64,000 bases of DNA from Bacteroidota bacterium (lineage in GTDB: Bacteria > Bacteroidota > Bacteroidia > Bacteroidales > Dysgonomonadaceae), in assembly GCA_023388315.1 (NCBI GenBank), contig JAEWGM010000013.1, positions 1-64,000 of the forward strand. The letters run 5' to 3'. The notes under the pieces were generated by a model. The model was not told the DNA's origin and did not search any database. It worked only from the letters and a program-made list of their open reading frames with translations. The position numbers and the translations under genes were made by a program. Position 1 is the stretch's first letter. Each line of letters opens with the position of its first letter. Below, piece after piece: positions 15,487 to 24,905 of this stretch.

Positions 15487-17055
15487 ATGTTACCAACATC
15501 AAAATTTCTTTATCCGTTAGCCGGCGCGGCTGTACTATCATCGTGCACGGGGACCAAAGAGGTGGAGCAAACCAAGCCCCTCAACATCGTGTACATTATG
15601 ACGGACGACCATACACGGCAAATGATGAGTTGTTACGACAACCGCCATATTGAAACACCCAATTTAGACCGAATTGCCGAAAATGGCGTGCTCTTTCGCA
15701 ACGCGTACGTGGCAAATTCCATTTCGGCACCCAGCCGCGCGTGTCTTTTAACCGGAAAGCACAGCCACAAAAACGGAAAAATAGATAACATTTCTTCGTT
15801 CGACGGCAGCCAACAAACCGTGCAACAACTCTTGAAACAAGCCGGTTATCAAACGGCAATGATTGGGAAGTGGCACTTAGACAGCGAACCCACCAACTTC
15901 GACTATTGGGAGATTTTGCCCGGGCAGGGACATTACTATCAACCCGATTTTATAACGCCCGAAGGCAGGGTAACCCACAAAGGCTACGTAACCGATATTA
16001 TTACCGATTTAACCATTGATTGGCTAGAGCACGGGCGCGACAAAGAAAAACCGTTTGTGCTGTTCCACCACCACAAAGTAGCTCACCGCAACTGGATGGC
16101 CGACACAGCGCATCTCGCTCTGTATGAAGACAAAACATTTGAGCTCCCCGCCAATTTTTACGATGATTACGAAGGCAGAAAAGCAGCCGCGGCACAGGAA
16201 ATGCGCATTGCCAGCAACCACGATATGGACTTGGTGAACGACTTGAAAATGTTACGTCCCGGCGTGAAAACCCGTTTGTCCGACGCGTACATAAACGGCG
16301 AATACGCCCGGTTGGATTCCGCTCAAAAAGCGGCGTTTGACGCGCATTATCAACCCATCATCGATGAGTTTTACGCCGCTAACCTGCAAGGCAAAGAGCT
16401 GGCCGAATGGAAATATCAGCGGTATATGCGCGATTATGCCAAAACGGTGAAGTCGTTGGACGAAAATATCGGCCGATTGCTGGAATATCTGGAAGAGAGC
16501 GGATTAATTGACAATACGCTGATTGTTTACACTTCCGACCAAGGTTTTTATATGGGCGAACACGGCTGGTTCGACAAACGATTTATGTATGAAGAATCGT
16601 TTAGCACGCCGCTCATTATGCAATTGCCTGCGCAATACAAAAAACGTGGCGAAATTACGGAAATGGTGCAAAACATCGATTTCGCGCCCACCATGTTGGA
16701 GATTGCCGGCGTGGAAATCCCGTCCGATATTCAGGGTGTATCGCTGTTGCCTTTACTCAAAGATGATAAGGCGCCTGCCGATTGGCGCAAGTCGCTCTAC
16801 TATCATTTCTACGAATATCCCGGCGAACACGCTGTGAAACGCCACTATGGCGTGCGAACCGAGCGCTACAAACTCATCCACTTTTATGATGACATTGACG
16901 AATGGGAATTGTTTGATTTGGAAACCGACCCAATGGAGATGAATAACTTGTACGGCAAAGCCGGATACGAAGAGATTACCAACGAAGTCCGCGCCGAATT
17001 AAAACGATTGCAAGAACAATACGATGACCCAATTAGGGAAAAGTTTCCGTTGTAA
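15487..17055 (+). CDS. Ser-type sulfatase lipoprotein (S1 family)
   Basis: A 522-residue arylsulfatase-fold enzyme. The lipobox VLSSC puts the lipidated Cys at residue 20. The calcium-binding pair is Asp40-Asp41 in MTDDH. The sulfatase signature SAPSRACLLTGK begins at Ser80, which must be oxidised to formylglycine by the anaerobic radical-SAM maturase anSME; no maturase gene is in the window. The sequence recalls the GlcNAc-6-sulfatase group (S1_11), but substrate is inferred. It is co-transcribed with the upstream beta-galactosidase, pointing to breakdown of sulfated glycans such as mucin or glycosaminoglycans. Confidence 0.92.
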   Translation: MLPTSKFLYPLAGAAVLSSCTGTKEVEQTKPLNIVYIMTDDHTRQMMSCYDNRHIETPNLDRIAENGVLFRNAYVANSISAPSRACLLTGKHSHKNGKIDNISSFDGSQQTVQQLLKQAGYQTAMIGKWHLDSEPTNFDYWEILPGQGHYYQPDFITPEGRVTHKGYVTDIITDLTIDWLEHGRDKEKPFVLFHHHKVAHRNWMADTAHLALYEDKTFELPANFYDDYEGRKAAAAQEMRIASNHDMDLVNDLKMLRPGVKTRLSDAYINGEYARLDSAQKAAFDAHYQPIIDEFYAANLQGKELAEWKYQRYMRDYAKTVKSLDENIGRLLEYLEESGLIDNTLIVYTSDQGFYMGEHGWFDKRFMYEESFSTPLIMQLPAQYKKRGEITEMVQNIDFAPTMLEIAGVEIPSDIQGVSLLPLLKDDKAPADWRKSLYYHFYEYPGEHAVKRHYGVRTERYKLIHFYDDIDEWELFDLETDPMEMNNLYGKAGYEEITNEVRAELKRLQEQYDDPIREKFPL

Positions 17056-17070
17056 AAACTAACGACAAAA

Positions 17071-17652
17071 ATGCCTACCGAAGTTCATCCGTTGCATCCG
17101 TTTTTACCGGAAAACGCCCGTGTTTTTATGCTGGGCAGCTTTCCCCCGCCGAAGGCGAAATGGAAAATGGATTTTTATTATCCCAACTTTCAGAACGATA
17201 TGTGGCGGATTTTCGGGTTGGTGTTTTTCAACGATAAAGACTATTTCCTCGCGGCTGATAAAAAATCGTTTCACAAGGAAAAACTCATCGCGTTTTTAAG
17301 CGAAAAAGGCATTGCCGTGGGCGACACGGCAAAGGAAATTGTGAGGTTGAAAGGCAACGCGTCGGATAATTTTCTAGAGATTGTCACACCCATTCAGTTG
17401 GAGAGCGCGTTGGAAAAAATCCCTCATTGCAGAACATTGGTTACAACAGGTGAAAAAGCGACCGAAACACTTCGGTCGCTTTTACCAAACCTATTAAAAA
17501 AACCTCAGGTGGGGAAATTTGTTGAAACGGAATTTAACGGCAAAACCTATCGGTTTTATCGCCTGCCTTCCTCATCGCGGGCATATCCCAAACCGTTAAC
17601 AGAAAAAGCGGCTGTGTATGCTCGTTTCTTTGCTGAAACAGGATTGCTTTAA
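17071..17652 (+). CDS. Uracil-DNA glycosylase superfamily protein
   Basis: A 193-residue protein with a UDG-like fold. The N-terminal motif MLGSFPPPKAKWKMDFYYPN and the FQNDMWRIFG stretch that follows match a small Mug/DUF-type branch seen in Bacteroidota. The C-terminal RFYRLPSSSRAYP is in the position of the base-flipping loop. Members excise uracil or mispaired bases, but activity of this branch is not something I can confirm. It starts 15 bases after the sulfatase stop and overlaps the stop of the convergent ABM gene by 4 bases. Confidence 0.75.
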   Translation: MPTEVHPLHPFLPENARVFMLGSFPPPKAKWKMDFYYPNFQNDMWRIFGLVFFNDKDYFLAADKKSFHKEKLIAFLSEKGIAVGDTAKEIVRLKGNASDNFLEIVTPIQLESALEKIPHCRTLVTTGEKATETLRSLLPNLLKKPQVGKFVETEFNGKTYRFYRLPSSSRAYPKPLTEKAAVYARFFAETGLL

Positions 17653-18059
17653 ACCTCTTCGTCAACCATTTCGTCGTCCTGATTTAACGGAATCACTTTG
17701 GTGATTTTTTCTTCTTTAATCAACGGTTTCAACTTTTTAGGCACAATTTCTTTGAAATAAGAACTGTTGATGTGCTCGTTGAAGGCCGCCTCATTTACAT
17801 AACTTTCGTAAATGATGATTTTAGTGTGGTCGTCTTCGTTCCACAACAAATCATATACCATACACCCCACTTCTTTTTCAAGCGTATGCGCCTGAAGTTC
17901 AGAAAGAAGTTCAATAGCCTCATCCACATCATTTTCGGCAAACGCGTATTCCACCAAAATGACATACGGCTCATCCATTTGTTGCGCGTGTATCACCGTT
18001 TGATTAGCAAACACGCCGAAAAACAGGGCCGAAAAAAACAGCATCAAGTTTGTTTTCAT
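17649..18059 (-). CDS. Exported ABM-domain (antibiotic biosynthesis monooxygenase-like) protein
   Basis: A 136-residue protein with a signal peptide (MKTNLMLFFSALFFGVFA, cleavage near IHAQQ) followed by a single ABM ferredoxin-like domain of about 95 residues. The motif GCMVYDLLWNEDD and the later AFNEHINSSYFKE are typical of YgiN-like proteins. Cytoplasmic relatives include quinol monooxygenases and haem-degrading enzymes; an exported form has no assigned role. It is the last gene of a leftward run with the DUF3108 and Big_5 genes, 10 bases after the former. Confidence 0.8.
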   Translation of the reverse strand: MKTNLMLFFSALFFGVFANQTVIHAQQMDEPYVILVEYAFAENDVDEAIELLSELQAHTLEKEVGCMVYDLLWNEDDHTKIIIYESYVNEAAFNEHINSSYFKEIVPKKLKPLIKEEKITKVIPLNQDDEMVDEEV

Positions 18060-18069
18060 AAAAGTAAAT

Positions 18070-18870
18070 TTAGTTTCGTAAACCGCTCACATTTTTCAAA
18101 ACCGCCCGCACCGAACCCATTCTCAAACTGGTTTCTATTACCACGGGGACACGGTTTTCGTCGTTGGTAAGCGATGCTTTAATGGCTTCTTTGGGATTGG
18201 TGAACGCTTTATCGTGAATGGTCATTGAGATATTGATGACGTTGTATGTTTTGCCGTCATTGGCTTTCACGGAGGAGGTTCCCAAATAATTCACATACAT
18301 ATCCACGGGCGTTTTTCCCGACAGGAACTGAATGTATTTTCTGTCGCCGGCACGCATTCCCGTGTAGTCAAGGTTGCGCACGTAAGGCAAAACAGACAAA
18401 TAATCGTAGGTGCACTCATCGGTTTCCACCACATCATCAAAATCGGGCTTTCCATTCCAGGTGCGAATGGCGCGAATGTTTACTTTGTTTCCGGTGTATG
18501 TATATGACTGGCTTTCCGTGGAGTAATCTTTTCCTTCGAAAGCTTCTTTTGTAAACAGCAACGGACGCAAATTCATATCCATGAACGAAGTTAGCGTATC
18601 GTTTACCGTGTACAGGTTCCCCGCCAAGCCCGATGTATTGAGAAGCATGGTGGTTTTGTAGGCACGCTGCCCTTTATAATTTGATTCTGTGACGCTTAAC
18701 GAGCCTCTTCCTGCTCTCGCGCGCACAATTCCGTAATTGAAGTACAAATCGTAATTCACTTTTTCGCCACTTTTAAACGCCGTATTTTTTAAATTGCACT
18801 GCGCGTTTACGGGTGAAAAGCTGCATAGAAAAAATAATGATAATAAAGTACTTGTTATGATTTTATTCAT
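18070..18870 (-). CDS. Exported DUF3108 protein
   Basis: A 266-residue protein with a signal peptide (cleavage near VNAQC) and a DUF3108 domain over most of its length. I recognise the start region FKSGEKVNYDLYFNYGIVRARAG, which recurs across Bacteroidota and Proteobacteria. The predicted all-beta fold resembles LolA/LolB-like lipid-binding proteins, but function is unproven. It follows the Big_5 lipoprotein gene by 41 bases on the same strand, an arrangement I recall from other Bacteroidales. Confidence 0.83.
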   Translation of the reverse strand: MNKIITSTLLSLFFLCSFSPVNAQCNLKNTAFKSGEKVNYDLYFNYGIVRARAGRGSLSVTESNYKGQRAYKTTMLLNTSGLAGNLYTVNDTLTSFMDMNLRPLLFTKEAFEGKDYSTESQSYTYTGNKVNIRAIRTWNGKPDFDDVVETDECTYDYLSVLPYVRNLDYTGMRAGDRKYIQFLSGKTPVDMYVNYLGTSSVKANDGKTYNVINISMTIHDKAFTNPKEAIKASLTNDENRVPVVIETSLRMGSVRAVLKNVSGLRN

Positions 18871-18911
18871 AGTTCATTTTTTTATGTCGTTCTACTATCG
18901 TCCCGATAGGT

Positions 18912-20867
18912 TTACCGCATTTGGGTTGGCACCGGTCCTCCCGCGCCTCCGCCTCCTCTCATTCCGCCAAACGGCGAACTTTGCTGGTTCTGTTGCTGAC
19001 GCTGCTGTTCTCGTTCGGCATTGGGGTCTCTCCGTCTTCTCTCCTCCGGTTTGTTTTGGGTTACCTCCAATGGTTTTTGTTGTGTAACGGGTGTGGAAAG
19101 AATGTTCCAGTCTTCAAAATAATCGGAATACGCCCTCAATGTCAGTTTTCCCGGATAATAATATACTTGCTCCGGTTGACGCCGTTCTTCGTAATTTCCG
19201 GTTGTCCACACACCGTCTTCATTTTCATCGATAACCAACCGCAGGAAAATTTCTCCGGGCGGTAAATCCTGAAATCGGACTTCGCTGTTTTGGACACTTC
19301 TTTTTCTGAAAGGTTTATCGGATTTATCCAAAAGCTCTACAAAAGCCGCTTTTCCCGGTGGCAAGCCTTGCAAGGTAATCTCCAAATTGGCATATTGATC
19401 TAACCCCTTCACGGTGAAAGACTGATTAACGGCGTTGTTCCACAGTCCGTATTCACTAAATACGGTGGCTGAGTCGATGTGGAGTTCATATTTTCCTTCC
19501 GGCTCCCATCTGTGGCGCAGGAAATATCTTCGGGGATTGAGCGAATCTGCTTCAAACTGATAGGAAATGGGCGTAAAAACGGAATCCACTTCCCGCGACA
19601 AGCGCACAAGCGTTGTGTCGAAACGCACGACAGGCTGCTCAAACTCTATGCGAATGGGATGATATGTTTCAAACGACGACTGAATATTGGTGTTGACCCC
19701 CAAAAACCGCACGGCGGGTTCTTCATCCGCGTTGCGGGCAGCTCTTCTTTCTCTCGCCGGACGGCGAAAATTAAAATTCAGTGTATCGGTGTCAATGTAG
19801 TTATTGTTCAATGAATCGGTTCGGATGTAATCAATTTTCAGGCGGATGGAGTCGTTTTTATACACAAGCGAATCGGTTACCCAAAGCGTAATAGAATCGT
19901 TATCGGCGTTTCGCTCCATCACATACCAATCGGCTCCCGCCACCGATGGGTTCAATAAATTGAACGTGGGCAGTTGTGTGGGCGCCGCGAAAAAGAGGTT
20001 CAATTTATGCTCTTCGGGACGTTCGTGTTTCTGCAAAAACTGTCGTTGAAAGTCAGACAAAAAAGAGCGTAAGACCAAGTCATCGGGAAGGAAACGAGTG
20101 TAATTTACCGTTTTAATGGTATCGATGGTTACGCTATCCACAAAAACCGTGTCTTGCCGCACGGCCGGCGCAGTGGAAGGAATAACAATGGAGTCCAAAA
20201 AAGCGATGGCTTCCTGCGGATTATCGTAACGGTAGTCGCGGTTTACATCATCCAGCGCGTACACGCGATAGCTGCCCGGCGCCATGCCCCGCACGGTAAA
20301 GTTGCCACGCGAATCGGTTCGGGAAATACGTTGAAAGGCGGTGTGGGTAAACGCCGTGTCCTCCAAGTTTGAGTGCACGCCCACGTAAATTCCGGTCACC
20401 GGCTCCAAGTTTTCGGCCGAAAGCACTTTTCCCGATATGGCCAGCGTGTCTAACTGGTCACCGGTAGAAAACGAATAAACGAAGTTTTCAAGCGGATTGC
20501 TTTCGTTATTATCCACAATGGCGTCGGTAAAATCAATGGTGTAGGTGGTGTTGGGCAAAAGCTCATCGTTCAGCTCCACTCGCGCTCTTCGTCCGATGGA
20601 GCGAATCACGGGCGCGATTTGTTGCGGCGGCGTAATGATAACTTTTTCGTTTGGTTTTTCAATCTTTATGTTTTCATCAAATTCAATTTCCACCACCGTG
20701 CGGTTCACGTTCAACGCGGAAAAATCGGGCGTGGCTCTCACTACCCGAGGCGGATCCACATCATAAAGCCCGCCGGTGGGAGCCGCCATATTGGCGCAAG
20801 AATGCAAAAAAACGATTCCCGCCACCGCCACCATCAGAAAACATATGTACGATACAATTTTACGCAT
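18912..20867 (-). CDS. Big_5 Ig-like domain lipoprotein
   Basis: A 651-residue cell-envelope protein. The lipobox LHSCAN makes Cys24 the likely lipidated residue. A Big_5 (SbsA Ig-like) domain follows, visible in DPPRVVRATPDFS and EIEFDENIKIEKP (about 35-135). Then come a carboxypeptidase-regulatory-like repeat (RGNFTVRGMAPGSYRVYALDD, about 195-215) and long beta-rich segments. The C-terminus is low-complexity, rich in Gln, Arg and Gly. It is conserved in Bacteroidota next to DUF3108 genes; its function is unknown. A -7 element TATTTTTG lies at 20892-20899 on the reverse strand. Confidence 0.85.
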   Translation of the reverse strand: MRKIVSYICFLMVAVAGIVFLHSCANMAAPTGGLYDVDPPRVVRATPDFSALNVNRTVVEIEFDENIKIEKPNEKVIITPPQQIAPVIRSIGRRARVELNDELLPNTTYTIDFTDAIVDNNESNPLENFVYSFSTGDQLDTLAISGKVLSAENLEPVTGIYVGVHSNLEDTAFTHTAFQRISRTDSRGNFTVRGMAPGSYRVYALDDVNRDYRYDNPQEAIAFLDSIVIPSTAPAVRQDTVFVDSVTIDTIKTVNYTRFLPDDLVLRSFLSDFQRQFLQKHERPEEHKLNLFFAAPTQLPTFNLLNPSVAGADWYVMERNADNDSITLWVTDSLVYKNDSIRLKIDYIRTDSLNNNYIDTDTLNFNFRRPARERRAARNADEEPAVRFLGVNTNIQSSFETYHPIRIEFEQPVVRFDTTLVRLSREVDSVFTPISYQFEADSLNPRRYFLRHRWEPEGKYELHIDSATVFSEYGLWNNAVNQSFTVKGLDQYANLEITLQGLPPGKAAFVELLDKSDKPFRKRSVQNSEVRFQDLPPGEIFLRLVIDENEDGVWTTGNYEERRQPEQVYYYPGKLTLRAYSDYFEDWNILSTPVTQQKPLEVTQNKPEERRRRDPNAEREQQRQQQNQQSSPFGGMRGGGGAGGPVPTQMR

Positions 20868-20967
20868 CTATCCTTTTTCGTTTACTCGCCACAAAAATAC
20901 AACGTTTTAGATACTTTGGTTAAAATGAAATGAGAAAAATAGTGAAAAAGAGGAATTTCAGAGAAAA

Positions 20968-22257
20968 TCAACCCGAGAAAGGGCCGGAAGAAAGAAGAAA
21001 ATGGCCGATTTTGCAATACAAACACTTGCGTTTATCGCAATATTCTTTCCTCAATTGAATAAGCGCTTGGGTGTCGAAAGCGTTTTTGGGCGAAACGCCC
21101 GCCGCCTTAAAATCGGAAACAATGCTGTTTCTCTCCGGCTTCACCGATTCCAGAATATGCAAAGCCCGGTCGCGGTACTTTTCCAAATCGTGCATCTTGC
21201 CGTAGGCAAAAAGAATGGGCGCCACGGTGTTGATGAGGATGATGTTGAGTGAACTGTCGCCCAAATACTTGGATATTTTTTTGGATTCTTTTTCAAACGT
21301 ATAGTGCGTTTGCCAGTATTCCGAAGGATTTACATGAAAATAGAGCCTGATTTGGTTGTAATCTTCTTTTTCGAGTACAGACGAGAACAACCTGCCCGAT
21401 TGTTGTAGCAATACGGCCAGTTGCGCGATGCGAACTTGCGGAAACGCTTGCGGACGGGTTCGTAGTTTTTTAAACAGAAAACCGTCTAAGTTCTTCAACG
21501 AGTATTTGGTTTTTAAAAACCGATATTCATCGCGTAATTTAAGATAATATTCATCGTGCGGCGTATCGTCTTCCAGCATTCCAGCTTGTCCAAAAAGCAA
21601 CGCTTCCACCTGAAACAGGCTGTTGCTGTGCTTTTGAATGTAACTGTAAGGCAACGAAAGCGCCAGCCGTTCAAATTCATCGGAATTTAAGCCGAAACCG
21701 AAATTTCGCGCAAGCATCACATAAAAAGTTTCGTCCCACGAATTATTGAATCGCTTCAAATGGCCGAAAATATCTTGCGTTTTTCGCTCCAGCCGCTCTA
21801 TCATCAACCCATTCAGATAAGAACTTACCAGCAATTTCGGTACGGTGGGAAGTTGTTTTTCGCAAGGTATGCTATGGATGTTGTTTAACAAGTACGCGGC
21901 ATTGTTTCGCACATTCTCGGGAACAATAAGCGTGCATTGCGGCACTTTTAGCCCTTTCTCGTTAAACACCTCTTTGTTGGCATTTTCCACCACGTGCAGC
22001 ACCACAGAATTGTACGCTTTGTCTTTGTGATGCCTGTGTTTTTCCCACTCATCGGACGAGCGATGAATTTCTACATTTCCCGCCCAAACGGTTTCGCCTA
22101 TTTTAATTTTCGCGTTAAAGAAATCGGGGCCGGCATCGGTATTGTGCGTGCCTGTGTCGATAATTTCGATGGGTTGTCCGTCGGTTGTTGCCAATTCATC
22201 GGAGGAAAAGAGTTTGTATTTCCAAACATAATGAAGAAGACTTTCGCTATGTACCAT
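20968..22257 (-). CDS. DUF2851 family protein
   Basis: A 429-residue cytoplasmic protein that matches the DUF2851 family, restricted largely to Bacteroidota. The N-terminal part GHNTDAGPDFFNAKI-like THNTDAGPDFFNAK and VWAGNVEIHRSSDEW is reminiscent of a nuclease-like core with acidic and basic residues. The C-terminal CDKRKCLYCKIG carries three Cys in a pattern that could bind zinc. Function is unknown. It has its own promoter and diverges from the cysteine synthase gene. Confidence 0.85.
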   Translation of the reverse strand: MVHSESLLHYVWKYKLFSSDELATTDGQPIEIIDTGTHNTDAGPDFFNAKIKIGETVWAGNVEIHRSSDEWEKHRHHKDKAYNSVVLHVVENANKEVFNEKGLKVPQCTLIVPENVRNNAAYLLNNIHSIPCEKQLPTVPKLLVSSYLNGLMIERLERKTQDIFGHLKRFNNSWDETFYVMLARNFGFGLNSDEFERLALSLPYSYIQKHSNSLFQVEALLFGQAGMLEDDTPHDEYYLKLRDEYRFLKTKYSLKNLDGFLFKKLRTRPQAFPQVRIAQLAVLLQQSGRLFSSVLEKEDYNQIRLYFHVNPSEYWQTHYTFEKESKKISKYLGDSSLNIILINTVAPILFAYGKMHDLEKYRDRALHILESVKPERNSIVSDFKAAGVSPKNAFDTQALIQLRKEYCDKRKCLYCKIGHFLLSSGPFSG

Positions 22258-22280
22258 CTTATTAGCGGATTAGAGTTTCT

Positions 22281-22311
22281 CAAATATACAAGTATTTTCC
22301 GCTTTCGCAAA
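22281..22311 (-). promoter_or_regulatory. Promoter of the DUF2851 gene
   Basis: Reverse-strand TTTG (22308-22311), 19 bases, then TATATTTG (22281-22288), 24 bases before the ATG. Confidence 0.65.
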
Positions 22312-22351
22312 AAATTGAGCCGCAAAACGCCCGTTTATTGAGATAAAAGTG

Positions 22352-22359
22352 TATTTTTG
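22352..22359 (+). promoter_or_regulatory. -7 element of the cysteine synthase gene
   Basis: TATTTTTG matches TAnnTTTG, 40 bases before the ATG at 22399. No good -33 match. Confidence 0.4.
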
Positions 22360-22398
22360 CAGTAAATATCGCAGAATAAACCACTTATTATTTTTATT

Positions 22399-23454
22399 AT
22401 GAACCAACCACCCGTTTGCAATCCGACTATTTCGGAAAAGCTCGAAAAAAAATTTCAACATCTTTGGCATTTGGTAGGAAACACACCGATGCTAAAATTA
22501 AATTATACGTATAAAGGAAAACCATCTGAAATTTATGTGAAGTGCGAGCACTACAACCTCACCGGCAGCGTGAAAGACCGCATGACACTCTACATTTTAC
22601 ACAAAGCATACACCGAAGGCCTCATTAAACCGGGCGACACCATTGTGGAAGCCACAAGCGGCAACACGGGAATTGCTTTCTCCGCCATTGGCAAGGCGTT
22701 GGGGCACAAAGTGAAGATTTTTATGCCCAATTGGCTCAGCAAGGAGCGGATGGATATCATCAGCAGTTTAGGCGCCGAAATTGTTTTGGTAAGCAAAGAA
22801 GAAGGCGGTTTTTTAGGCAGTATTGATATGTGCAGCAAACTGGCGCAAGACGACCAAACGGTTTTTCTTCCGCGTCAATTTGAAAACCGTTACAATGCGG
22901 AGGCGCACGAGAAAACCACGGCCAAAGAAATAACCAGTCAACTAAAAAGTTGGGGCTTAGCGCCCGACGCTTTCGTGGCGGGTGTGGGCACCGGCGGAAC
23001 CGTAATGGGTGTGGCACGTGGTTTAAAACAAGCACATCCCGATGTAAAAATTCATCCGCTGGAACCCGAAGAATCGCCCACATTGAAAACGGGCCACAAA
23101 GTGGGTTCGCACAGAATTCAGGGAATTTCCGATGAGTTTATTCCCGCATTGGTAAAACTCGAGGAACTGGATGAAATAGTTGATGCTTCGGATGGCGATT
23201 CCATTATTATGGCACAAAAACTGGCTCATCAGTTGGGGCTCGCCGTGGGCATCTCATCGGGAGCCAATGTGGTGGGCGCCATCAAATTGAAAAATGAATT
23301 GCCCGAAGGCGCTGTGGTAGTCACTATTCTTTCGGATTGCAACAAAAAATACCTCAGCACCGATTTGACAAAAGAAGAACCCGTAAAAGAGGGATACATT
23401 TCCACCGATACGGTGTTTTTGGATTACGAACCCATTGGCAGAGCGATGGACTAA
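22399..23454 (+). CDS. Cysteine synthase family PLP enzyme
   Basis: A 351-residue fold-type II PLP enzyme. The Schiff-base lysine is Lys59 in TGSVKDRM, the substrate loop SGNTG is at 87-91, and the phosphate-binding loop is GVGTGGTVMG. It should make cysteine from O-acetylserine and sulfide (CysK/CysM), though cystathionine beta-synthase-like activity is possible; there is no C-terminal CBS pair. It is followed after 56 bases by a cysteine desulfidase on the same strand, so the pair may interconvert serine derivatives, cysteine, sulfide and pyruvate. Confidence 0.9.
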   Translation: MNQPPVCNPTISEKLEKKFQHLWHLVGNTPMLKLNYTYKGKPSEIYVKCEHYNLTGSVKDRMTLYILHKAYTEGLIKPGDTIVEATSGNTGIAFSAIGKALGHKVKIFMPNWLSKERMDIISSLGAEIVLVSKEEGGFLGSIDMCSKLAQDDQTVFLPRQFENRYNAEAHEKTTAKEITSQLKSWGLAPDAFVAGVGTGGTVMGVARGLKQAHPDVKIHPLEPEESPTLKTGHKVGSHRIQGISDEFIPALVKLEELDEIVDASDGDSIIMAQKLAHQLGLAVGISSGANVVGAIKLKNELPEGAVVVTILSDCNKKYLSTDLTKEEPVKEGYISTDTVFLDYEPIGRAMD

Positions 23455-23510
23455 CTCAATCTACCTTCTCTATACACCTATGCCTTAATTTGTTACAACT
23501 ATTTTCTATT

Positions 23511-24794
23511 ATGTTAAACCACAACGAAAGAAAAAGCATCGTTAGTTTGATGCAGCGCGAAATAATTCCCGCCATTGGCTGCACCGAGCCTATTGCCGTA
23601 TCGCTTTGCGTAGCAAAAGCCACTGAAACATTGGGGAAAAAACCGGAACGCATTCACGTTTTTTTAAGCCCCAATGTGCTTAAAAACGCCATGGGCGTGG
23701 GAATTCCCGGAACCGGAATGATTGGCTTGCCCATTGCCGTGGCGTTGGGCGCGTTAATCGGAAAATCGGAGTACGGCTTGGAAGTTTTGCGCGACCTGCA
23801 ACCCGAAGACGTGGAACAGGGAAAATTGTTCATTTCGGAACAACGCATCAAAATAGACGTAAAACCCGACACGGATGAAAAACTCTATATTGAAACCCGA
23901 TGCTACGATGGCGAAACTTCTTCAACCGCCATTATCCGTGGCAGCCACACGCAGTTTTCGCACATAGAAAGAAATGGCGAAGTATTGCTCAACAAAGTAG
24001 TGGACGCCGCTCAAGAAACCGAAGACGAGATGCACCTCACATTTAAAAAAGTGTATGAATTTGCCATAGAGTCGCCCATTGAGGAGCTTCGTTTTATATT
24101 GGAAGCCGCCAAGATGAACCGCGAAGCTTCAAAAACCGCGCAAGAGCACAATTATGGGCACAATGTGGCCAAAAGCCTCACGGGGGAGCGGGGCAAAACG
24201 CTTTTCGGCGACAATCCTCACAGCCGAATGATTTCGGCCACTGCCGGCGCGTGCGACGCCCGCATGGATGGCGCGCTTATTCCCGTAATGAGCAATTCGG
24301 GCAGCGGAAATCAGGGCGTAGCGGCCACTCTTCCGGTTTTAACGTATGCCGAAGATGCCGGTAGCGATGAGGACAGCCTCATTCGCGCGTTAATCCTCAG
24401 CAACCTCTCGGTTATTTACATCAAACAACATTTGGGTCGCTTGTCGGCACTGTGCGGCTGCGTAGTAGCTGCTGCCGGCTCCAGCTGCGGGATTACGTAC
24501 CTTATGGGAGGAAATTATGAACAGGTGACGTTCGCCATTAAAAATATGATTGCCAACATCACGGGAATGATTTGCGATGGCGCCAAACCAAGTTGTGCAC
24601 TTAAAATTGCCAGCGGCACCTCCACGGCTATGCTTTCGGCGTTAATGGCGATGGAAAACCGGGTGGTTTCCTCGCAGGAAGGCATTGTGGAAGACGATGT
24701 GGACAAAACCATCCGCAACCTCGCGCTCATCGGCAGCAAAGGGATGGCCGAAACCGACAAAATAGTGCTTAACGTAATGACAAACAAGGAGTAA
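23511..24794 (+). CDS. cyuA: L-cysteine desulfidase (CyuA/UPF0597 family)
   Basis: A 427-residue protein of the UPF0597/YhaM family. CyuA breaks cysteine to pyruvate, ammonia and sulfide in anaerobes and carries an Fe-S cluster; the family is related to the alpha chain of iron-sulfur serine dehydratase. Conserved Cys are visible in IIPAIGCTEPIA, LSALCGCVVAAAGSSCG and GMICDGAKPSCA. ATG at 23511 gives the family N-terminus MLNHNERKSI. The frame stays open upstream into the cysteine synthase gene but encodes no family sequence there. Confidence 0.9.
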   Translation: MLNHNERKSIVSLMQREIIPAIGCTEPIAVSLCVAKATETLGKKPERIHVFLSPNVLKNAMGVGIPGTGMIGLPIAVALGALIGKSEYGLEVLRDLQPEDVEQGKLFISEQRIKIDVKPDTDEKLYIETRCYDGETSSTAIIRGSHTQFSHIERNGEVLLNKVVDAAQETEDEMHLTFKKVYEFAIESPIEELRFILEAAKMNREASKTAQEHNYGHNVAKSLTGERGKTLFGDNPHSRMISATAGACDARMDGALIPVMSNSGSGNQGVAATLPVLTYAEDAGSDEDSLIRALILSNLSVIYIKQHLGRLSALCGCVVAAAGSSCGITYLMGGNYEQVTFAIKNMIANITGMICDGAKPSCALKIASGTSTAMLSALMAMENRVVSSQEGIVEDDVDKTIRNLALIGSKGMAETDKIVLNVMTNKE

Positions 24795-24905
24795 GAACAC
24801 CCGTGAATGAAGTTCGTTAATTTGCGGAACAAAAATTCGCAAAATTCGCCCTTTTTCCTTATTTTTGTCAATCAAACAGAATTTTAAATTAAAAAAGGAT
24901 ATACA

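Noticed and set aside
18895..18909. CTATCG/CGATAG hairpin after the Big_5 lipoprotein gene as terminator
   Set aside because: Short stem and no T tract on the reverse strand; at most another dispersed palindrome.
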